Positions 6,018-10,802 of a stretch of 10,802 bases of DNA are shown here, piece by piece; position 1 is the stretch's first letter, and every line of letters begins with the position of its first letter. This DNA is from Saprospiraceae bacterium. Lineage in GTDB: Bacteria; Bacteroidota; Bacteroidia; Chitinophagales; Saprospiraceae. The stretch covers positions 1 through 10,802 of the forward strand of contig JABDJM010000497.1 in NCBI GenBank assembly GCA_013002475.1. The letters run 5' to 3'. The notes under the pieces are model-generated. The model was not told the origin of the DNA. It worked only from the letters and a program-made list of their open reading frames with translations, and did not search any database. Position numbers and translations under genes: made by a program.

Positions 6018-8798
6018 ATGAAAAATTTACTCACTCTCCTTGCCTTCCTTCTTTCCTTCTCTTCTGTTGGTTTATGTCAGCAGGACACCATGGGATTCGC
6101 GAGCTCCGAAATAATGGCCTCAAAGGATGATGTGGTCAGGAGTTATAAAGCAGACAAGGCCTTTTCAGATGCTTCAGAACTTTACAAAAAATTAGGTTTT
6201 GGTGCTGCCGAAAAACTATATATGGAAAAGGAGGAAACCTCCTTCGATATAGAGCAACTTGATCATCTGGCAAATTCCTATAGACTAAACCATAAAACCG
6301 AGGAAGCTGAGAAGTACTATGCAAAGTTAGTTGGCGTAAGTACTAATGCGAAGTATTACCTACGGTACGCTCAGATGCTTCAAAGCAATAATAAATGCGA
6401 AGATGCATTGAGGTGGTTTACAAAATTCAAAGAAACAGTAGGGGAGGATATTAAGCATTGGGAATTTCAGGAGGACTGTGCGTTTGACTTTCAATCTACC
6501 TGGCATCCTGAAGTTGGTGTTAAAAATTATAAGGAGGTCAATACGGAAAACATAGATTTCGGATTGGTCCCGATGGGAACAGAAATGATCCTAACTTCAA
6601 ATAGAGAAGTCCAATCACTGAGCAATAGAAAAGATCTTTGGACCGCAGGGAACTTTACCGATCTGTTCCAGATCAAAACCAAGGAAGATGGTTTGTCGGT
6701 TAAGCCCTGGAGAGGGAAGATGAAAAAGAAATTTCACGATGGAGCAGCAGTTTTTGCGACTCAATCTGAGGAGTTGTTTTTTACTAGAAATTTAAAGGCA
6801 ACAAAACTATCCAGGGAAGAATCCAATCTGGGAGTTTTCCGAAGTAAAAAAGAGAATGGCTCCTGGTCTGAACCAGAGGCTATGTCTTTTAATGGGATAG
6901 ATTATTCTTGCGCTCACCCTGCTGTTCGTCCGGATGGCAAGGCCTTGATATTTGCCAGTAATATGGCAGGTGGTTTCGGAGGTATGGACCTCTACATGGT
7001 TTTCAAAAAAGGGAAATCATGGAGCAAACCTGTGCATTTGGGTCCTGAAATTAATTCCGGCGGAAATGAGCTTTTTCCATTCTGGGGTCAGGATAATTCC
7101 CTGTACTTCTCTTCAGAGGGACATGCTGGAATGGGAGGATTGGACATTTTTAAGATCGATTTTGAAAAAGTGAATGGAGATTTTCAATGGACAGACCGAA
7201 AGCATTTGGGTACTCCCATTAATTCGACCATGGATGACTTTTCCTTTTTCATCAAGCCGGATGGAAAAACCGGATACTTTGCCAGCGACCGCCCTGGCGG
7301 GCTAGGCAGGGACGATGTCTACACTTGGACCTCCCCCGATGGAATCAAGTTTTTTGATGTCTCCAATATCGTCGTAAGAAACTTTGAAACGAAAGACCCG
7401 ATTAAAGACGCCGAAATACAAGTTGAATGCCTTGGCTTTGTAGAGGGCACTCCAACTCCTGAAGCAGACATCCCGGAGATATTACTTGAATCAAAGAATC
7501 TCATTACAAAAGAAGAAGGGGAGGTGGCAATGATCAGTCATCCGGTACTCAATTACAAATTTGACATTGATAAAAAAGATTACGTTCCATTCCTGAGGGA
7601 AGTCCCTGGATCGGAACTGTTAGCCGAAGAAAAATATTTCATAGATCTACTTCCATGGGATATGCTGGCTACAAAAATAATCGTCAGAGACGCAGTGACC
7701 CTGGAGCCAATTCAACATGCAATCGTGGATGTTAGTAATTTAGGATCCTTGGCTGAAGTTCAAATTGATTCATCTATTCCAGAATTACTGACAAATCCTC
7801 CAAAGATGAACACTGATGAAAGTGGATCATCTATTTTTTATAGTCATCCTGATCTGAAGTATCACATTGATGTTGATTTAGATAAATACATGCCTTTTGA
7901 TCTCGATCTTTCAGGTAGTGTGTTATTGGATCATGATACTTATTATCTGGACCTTCAACCCTGGGCTAGCATGGCAACAAATGTCGTTGTCCGGAATGCG
8001 ATCACCCTGGAACCACTGAAAAATATTGCCGTCGATGTAGAGATGATTGGGCCTTCAGAAGGGAAAAAAGTCGATCTGAATGCGGTCCCTGAAATCATGA
8101 AGGTTCCGACCACACTTAATACAAGCGAGGAAGCCTCGGCTCCTTTTGTTAGTCATAAAGACCTAACCTATCAATTCAGAATTAACAAAGACTTCTATTT
8201 AGATTTCAATAAAAAGATCGATGGAAAAGACTTTGTTGCAGGAGAGAAATATTTTATCAACCTTTCTCCCGATGAGATCACTAGTCTGACTGATGCCGGA
8301 GCGGGTAAGCTTTCAAAAGATCTTGAGGTGGAAGCAAAGGATCCAAGTCTGGCTCCGACACCTGAGATGTTAAGGGTAGTGCCAACAATCTCAGAGATCA
8401 AAAAGATTAAAAAAGGAGTGGTGTTCCAGCTTAAAGAAGTTTTCTACGATTTTGATAAATATGTCATCCGTGAAGATGCTAGTATAGATCTCGGGAAACT
8501 TGCGGACCTGATGAATGAGCATCCCTCAATGGAAGTTCAGCTGGAATCTCATACGGATGCCAGAGGAAAGAAATCATACAATATGGAGCTATCCAGAAAC
8601 AGAGCGAGATCAGCCAAAGACTTTCTTGTAAAGAATGGTATCGATGCCTCAAGACTTAAGATGGCACATTTTGGAGAATCCAAACTGACAAACCATTGTG
8701 GAGATGGCGTCATATGCGATGAAGATCTCCATCAAATGAATAGAAGAACAGAAGTGCGGGTCCTTGAATTTGACGGGGAATATGAAATAAAGGATTAA
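6018..8798 (+). CDS. OmpA-family protein with TPR, PD40 propeller and three internal repeats
   Basis: The 926-residue protein starts with a signal peptide (core of about 4-17, end SVGLCQQD). C20 is not in a proper lipobox, so signal peptidase I is more likely. Residues of about 45-140 look like TPR helices. Residues of about 180-436 contain PD40/WD40-like blades such as AVRPDGKALIFASN and PDGKTGYFASDRPGG. Residues 451-756 are three tandem units of about 102 residues. Residues of about 803-918 are an OmpA domain: HTDARG with D847 and, 15 residues later, R862 as the peptidoglycan contacts, then NRRTEVRV. C894 and C900 may form a disulfide. The architecture recalls PorE/SprE-associated proteins that link T9SS parts to peptidoglycan. 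It completes the three-gene cassette. Its stop codon overlaps the convergent neighbour's stop. Confidence 0.93.
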   Translation: MKNLLTLLAFLLSFSSVGLCQQDTMGFASSEIMASKDDVVRSYKADKAFSDASELYKKLGFGAAEKLYMEKEETSFDIEQLDHLANSYRLNHKTEEAEKYYAKLVGVSTNAKYYLRYAQMLQSNNKCEDALRWFTKFKETVGEDIKHWEFQEDCAFDFQSTWHPEVGVKNYKEVNTENIDFGLVPMGTEMILTSNREVQSLSNRKDLWTAGNFTDLFQIKTKEDGLSVKPWRGKMKKKFHDGAAVFATQSEELFFTRNLKATKLSREESNLGVFRSKKENGSWSEPEAMSFNGIDYSCAHPAVRPDGKALIFASNMAGGFGGMDLYMVFKKGKSWSKPVHLGPEINSGGNELFPFWGQDNSLYFSSEGHAGMGGLDIFKIDFEKVNGDFQWTDRKHLGTPINSTMDDFSFFIKPDGKTGYFASDRPGGLGRDDVYTWTSPDGIKFFDVSNIVVRNFETKDPIKDAEIQVECLGFVEGTPTPEADIPEILLESKNLITKEEGEVAMISHPVLNYKFDIDKKDYVPFLREVPGSELLAEEKYFIDLLPWDMLATKIIVRDAVTLEPIQHAIVDVSNLGSLAEVQIDSSIPELLTNPPKMNTDESGSSIFYSHPDLKYHIDVDLDKYMPFDLDLSGSVLLDHDTYYLDLQPWASMATNVVVRNAITLEPLKNIAVDVEMIGPSEGKKVDLNAVPEIMKVPTTLNTSEEASAPFVSHKDLTYQFRINKDFYLDFNKKIDGKDFVAGEKYFINLSPDEITSLTDAGAGKLSKDLEVEAKDPSLAPTPEMLRVVPTISEIKKIKKGVVFQLKEVFYDFDKYVIREDASIDLGKLADLMNEHPSMEVQLESHTDARGKKSYNMELSRNRARSAKDFLVKNGIDASRLKMAHFGESKLTNHCGDGVICDEDLHQMNRRTEVRVLEFDGEYEIKD
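7368..8285 (+). repeat. Three tandem coding repeats of about 306 bp in the OmpA-family gene
   Basis: The units are 7368-7676 (residues 451-553), 7677-7982 (554-655) and 7983-8285 (656 to about 756). Each begins with I/V-VVR (IVVR, IIVR, VVVR) and then an ETKDP/TLEP motif. Each has a proline-glutamate block (IPEIL, IPELL, VPEIM), an SH-x-x-L-x-Y core (SHPVLNY, SHPDLKY, SHKDLTY), a D/N-K-x-Y-x-x-F segment and a closing Y-F/Y-I/L-D/N-L strand. Units 1 and 2 end with PW--MAT, which is lost in unit 3. The second and third are closer to each other at the start (RDAVTLEP, RNAITLEP). They look like carboxypeptidase-regulatory-like or Ig-like beta-sandwich modules. Confidence 0.88.
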
Positions 8799-9760
8799 CC
8801 TTTCAATTCCTCGCGGATGGATTCTAGAAGCTTCCTGGTGGCAATAATCCCCTGGGCTTCGTTTTCGCCTTCATATTCAACACCGACATACCCATGGTAT
8901 CCGGCATCCAGGACGATCTGCATCATTTTTTTGTAGTCTGTTTTGGTTTCCTGCCCAGCATCGTTAAACGCATTTGCTTTTGCAGAAACAGCTTTTGCAA
9001 ATGGCATCATTTCTTTTACTCCCTTATACCGGTCATACTCCTTGATACATTTATTGTCAACTTCCTCAATACAAAAGTTTCCAAAGTCTGGGAGCGTTCC
9101 GCAATTTGGAAGATTTACTTTTTCAATAATATCGACCAACCAGGCCGCATCGGAAGAAATCCCACCATGATTTTCTACCAGCACATTGATGTCGAAATCT
9201 TTGGCGAAAGTTGATAACTCGGATAACGATTGTACGGCTGAAGCTGAAACTTCCTCCGCGGGCCCTTCACCATATGAATTAACTCGGATAGAATGGCATC
9301 CTAAAAATTTCGCTGCTTCAACCCATTTGAAATGTTTTTCTACGGATTTCTTCCGTTCTTTTTCGTCGATTAATCCCATTGAGCCTTCATGGTCAATCAT
9401 TAGAAGTAAGCTTTCCACACCTTCACCATCCGCTCTGGTCTTTAGATCTGAGAGATAGGTCTTATCCTTGGCTTTATCAGGAAAAAACTGATTGACATAC
9501 TCAACCGCATTGATCCCAAAATCTTGCTTTGCAGTTTTCGCAAAATCAAGTGCGGTCATCTTTCCCCCAAAATGCGCTTTGTTTAAGGACCACTGAGCAA
9601 GACTTATCATAAATAATGGACTTGCCGATACAATGCTCTCTGAAATCGGTTCTTTCTTCGTTTCCTTAGCTCCCTGTTTACAAGATGAAAAGCCAAAAGC
9701 TGATGCCCCTGCCACTGCTATGCTACTTTGCCAAATGAAATCTCTTCTTTTTTTATCCAT
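8795..9760 (-). CDS. Tat-exported sugar phosphate isomerase/epimerase-like TIM-barrel lipoprotein
   Basis: The 321-residue protein has a twin-arginine motif (KKRRDFIW, R5-R6) and a hydrophobic stretch, then GFSSC with C27 as a possible lipidation site. That predicts folded export and membrane anchoring. The rest (about 48-320) resembles the xylose isomerase-like AP-endonuclease-2 TIM barrel. Possible metal or substrate ligands are E87 (AVEYV), D123-H124 (MIDHEG), E196 and H198 (VENHGG), D225 (PDFGNF) and E295 (GVEYEG). The family includes sugar isomerases, epimerases and inositol-catabolic enzymes, and the substrate here is unknown. It is convergent with the OmpA gene and shares the TTAA at 8795-8798, which encodes both stops. 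No terminator separates the two. The start at 9760 places the Tat motif at the correct N-terminal position. Confidence 0.9.
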   Translation of the reverse strand: MDKKRRDFIWQSSIAVAGASAFGFSSCKQGAKETKKEPISESIVSASPLFMISLAQWSLNKAHFGGKMTALDFAKTAKQDFGINAVEYVNQFFPDKAKDKTYLSDLKTRADGEGVESLLLMIDHEGSMGLIDEKERKKSVEKHFKWVEAAKFLGCHSIRVNSYGEGPAEEVSASAVQSLSELSTFAKDFDINVLVENHGGISSDAAWLVDIIEKVNLPNCGTLPDFGNFCIEEVDNKCIKEYDRYKGVKEMMPFAKAVSAKANAFNDAGQETKTDYKKMMQIVLDAGYHGYVGVEYEGENEAQGIIATRKLLESIREELKG

Positions 9761-9923
9761 TACTTGGATGATTTTTTTTGAATGAAGGCTCTAAGAAAAG
9801 GAATTATTTTTTTTTGAAGTGGATCAAAAAGTATCAAAGTAAGATGAATGCATTAGGTTTCACCGTAATGTTTAATTGCTCGTGCATGTATTTCTGAAAG
9901 GAAATGGATATGAAAGATCATTG

Positions 9924-10013
9924 CTAGAAAACGATTTTTTTTTTGGACTTGAGGGAAGCGTAGAAACCTAACAAACTCATAGGACCGAGGTTAATCGCCG
10001 GTACAACCATCAT
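9924..10013 (-). CDS. Possible 29-residue micro-ORF, function unknown
   Basis: The frame begins MMVVPAINLGPMSLLGFYAS and ends with a lysine-rich tail (KSKKK) before TAG. It gives a hydrophobic segment followed by positive charges, like a small membrane peptide or the end of an older membrane protein. The same frame is open upstream for about 47 more codons but has no ATG there, which might mean a decayed longer gene. A ten-base A homopolymer on the coding strand (9935-9944) encodes the lysines. No convincing promoter was found. Chance is a real alternative. Confidence 0.2.
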   Translation of the reverse strand: MMVVPAINLGPMSLLGFYASLKSKKKIVF

Positions 10014-10076
10014 TAATTTCCCAAAACATAGTGTTAAATGGCCCTTTTTTTGAATAATGAGTTGATATGTAGATTT

Positions 10077-10084
10077 TAGTTTTG
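10077..10084 (+). promoter_or_regulatory. Possible promoter -7 element before the small ORF
   Basis: TAGTTTTG matches TAnnTTTG exactly. The only TTTG that could serve as a -33 element is at 10049-10052, 24 bp upstream rather than 19, so the match is imperfect. A start about 7 bp downstream would place the hairpin 10091-10113 at the very 5' end of the transcript. Confidence 0.35.
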
Positions 10085-10090
10085 GAGAAA

Positions 10091-10113
10091 AGCTAAAAAC
10101 ATATATTTTAGCT
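10091..10113 (+). other. Perfect 8-bp inverted repeat
   Basis: AGCTAAAA (10091-10098) pairs with TTTTAGCT (10106-10113) around a 7-nt AT loop. It could be a 5' stabilising hairpin or an operator for a dimeric regulator. There is no T-tail, so it is not a terminator on the plus strand. Confidence 0.45.
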
Positions 10114-10161
10114 GTTAATCTCCGGCTTACGATTAATAGACAATCGCCAAAAACAAAATTA

Positions 10162-10257
10162 ATGCTGATTTTTTATGTTGCCCTTGGGGCCCTCCTAATA
10201 GGTGGAGGCTTCATTGTAGCGGCAAACTACATGTCATCTAATGGCAAGAGAATCTAG
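10162..10257 (+). CDS. Candidate 31-residue single-pass membrane microprotein
   Basis: The ATG at 10162 opens a 31-codon frame ending in TAG at 10255-10257. The product starts MLIFYVALGALLIGGGFIVA and continues into a short polar tail with NYMSSNGKRI. This is one uninterrupted hydrophobic helix of about 20 residues with glycines, then a basic end, as in small bitopic membrane proteins. Base use supports coding: codons such as GCC, GGG, CTC, GGC and TTC make the stretch more GC-rich than its AT-rich flanks. The ATG follows an A-rich leader, as is common at Bacteroidota starts. A TAnnTTTG element (10077) and a hairpin (10091-10113) lie upstream, and a 7-bp hairpin (10249-10265) spans the stop. 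I recognise no family, and chance remains possible. Confidence 0.4.
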   Translation: MLIFYVALGALLIGGGFIVAANYMSSNGKRI

Positions 10258-10320
10258 AAGATTCTAACAACAAGGGGGAAAACTTAAATAGGGGGGACAA
10301 GGGAAACAACCATTCTGTAA

Positions 10321-10802
10321 TTACCAGGTCCTATTCTTGTATTGTTTGTTTGGAAACTTTAGACATTTCATTCCATCTTTTAGTCCTGAAAGGGTAAGAG
10401 GAAACATTCTGTATTGCGTAAACTCACGTAATAAGGCTGTACTTTCATAAAACTCCCAGGATACTTCCGAATTTGGATTTAGCCATATCATTCTTGGAAA
10501 ATGCTTCCTAAGAAGCCTTAACCATTCTATTCCTGGGTCCTCATTATAATGTTCCACAGACCCACCTCTGTAATAGATCTCATATGGAGACATAGCAGCA
10601 TCACCTACAAGGATCAGATGATAATCCTTATTGTATTTTCTGGTAAGTTCAAGTGTCGACACACGTTCCGAAAACCGTCGGGCGTTACTTCTCCAAAGAG
10701 ATTCATAAACACAATTGTGGAAATAATAATACTCAAGATGCTTGAACTCATGGCGCATTGCCGTGAATAATTTTTCGCAGGTATGGATATGATCATCCAT
10801 AG
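10321..10802 (-). CDS. CoxE-like VWA-domain protein, N-terminal part outside the window
   Basis: About 160 C-terminal residues are visible, read leftwards from the right edge to TAA at 10321-10323. They match the second half of CoxE-like von Willebrand factor A proteins: FKHLEYYYFHN (19-29 from the first visible Met), LILVGDAAMSPYEI (62-75), GGSVEHYNEDPG (79-90), HFPRMIWLNP (100-109) and YRMFPLTLSGL (130-140). The Met at 10798-10800 is probably not the start. In this family the MIDAS metal site (D-x-G-x-S-M) immediately precedes this point. The two bases 10801-10802 (AG, CT on the coding strand) would fit a TCT serine before MDDH. Such proteins usually act with a MoxR-type AAA ATPase as chaperone-like assembly factors; that partner may lie beyond the edge. 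No terminator hairpin follows the stop. Confidence 0.8.
   Translation of the reverse strand, partial: MDDHIHTCEKLFTAMRHEFKHLEYYYFHNCVYESLWRSNARRFSERVSTLELTRKYNKDYHLILVGDAAMSPYEIYYRGGSVEHYNEDPGIEWLRLLRKHFPRMIWLNPNSEVSWEFYESTALLREFTQYRMFPLTLSGLKDGMKCLKFPNKQYKNRTW

Larger units (their letters stand above)
9761..10320. other. AT-rich 560-bp gap with T-tracts and hairpins
   Basis: No conventional gene lies here. The stretch should hold the promoter of the minus-strand isomerase gene, although the best -7-like match on that strand (TTACTTTG, about 9836-9843) has one mismatch and no good -33 partner. Runs of T lie at 9772-9779 (8), 9807-9815 (9), 9935-9944 (10) and 10045-10051 (7), each followed by G. 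Hairpins lie at 10091-10113 and 10249-10265, and G-runs lie at 10274-10303. Two short open frames (10162-10257 plus; 9924-10013 minus) are listed separately. Confidence 0.6.

Noticed and set aside
6069..6083. Lipobox around C20 of the OmpA-family protein
   Set aside because: The residue before the cysteine is leucine (VGLC) rather than G, A or S, so lipidation is doubtful and signal peptidase I cleavage is preferred.
8894..9458. Plus-strand frames opposite the isomerase-like gene
   Set aside because: They are antisense to a protein with a Tat signal and conserved ligands; their translations have no recognisable motif.
10549..10796. Frames overlapping the VWA gene on both strands
   Set aside because: The VWA reading has several family motifs; the alternatives have none.
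10798..10800. ATG as the start of the VWA gene
   Set aside because: It falls where family members carry the S-M of the MIDAS motif, so about half of the protein, including the start, should lie to the right.
1..10802. CRISPR array, insertion sequence, integrase or toxin-antitoxin pair
   Set aside because: No regularly spaced repeats, terminal inverted repeats flanking a transposase, or matching coding frames were seen. The tRNA is not followed by a repeated 3' end that would mark an integration site.

Overview
The window comes from a Bacteroidota chromosome, a lineage with a type IX secretion system (T9SS). The evidence is two PorP/SprF-family outer-membrane proteins, a secreted protein ending in a gliding-motility-type (CHU_C, type B) sorting domain, a TPR/PD40/OmpA protein of the Bacteroidota type, a textbook Bacteroidota promoter (TTG, 19 bp, TAnnTTTG) in front of a tRNA, and no Shine-Dalgarno sequences. 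The protein styles would suit a saprospirian or related marine/environmental group, but rank below phylum cannot be settled from this window.

Layout. Positions 1-771 hold the 3' part of a first porP/sprF-like gene, closed by a strong terminator. Positions 772-1009 are a structured intergenic stretch with several mutually exclusive hairpins. It ends in a second terminator-like hairpin only 3 bp before the dinB start codon. dinB (DNA polymerase IV) and a HAD-family phosphatase (1010-2790) overlap by ATGA and form a two-gene operon. A compact tRNA-Lys(UUU) unit (promoter, tRNA, terminator) fills 2863-3012. A three-gene T9SS cassette follows (3295-8798): a secreted Ig-like protein with a type B C-terminal signal, its probable partner PorP/SprF, and a 926-residue OmpA-family periplasmic/outer-membrane protein with three roughly 102-residue tandem repeats. 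A convergent Tat-dependent TIM-barrel sugar isomerase-like lipoprotein (8795-9760, minus) shares its TTAA stop region with the OmpA gene. An AT-rich 560-bp gap (9761-10320) has T-tracts, hairpins and two possible micro-ORFs. The 3' part of a CoxE-like VWA protein (minus) runs off the right edge.

How the genes work together. The cassette genes are spaced 9 and 14 bp apart. The secreted protein should cross the outer membrane through the T9SS using its C-terminal domain, PorP/SprF should be its dedicated outer-membrane anchor or partner, and the OmpA protein should tie the assembly to peptidoglycan. dinB and the phosphatase are co-translated but have no evident functional link. I see no mobile element, CRISPR array or phage gene. 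The most unusual features are the triple repeat in the OmpA protein, the attenuator-like leader of dinB, and the candidate membrane micro-ORF at 10162-10257.
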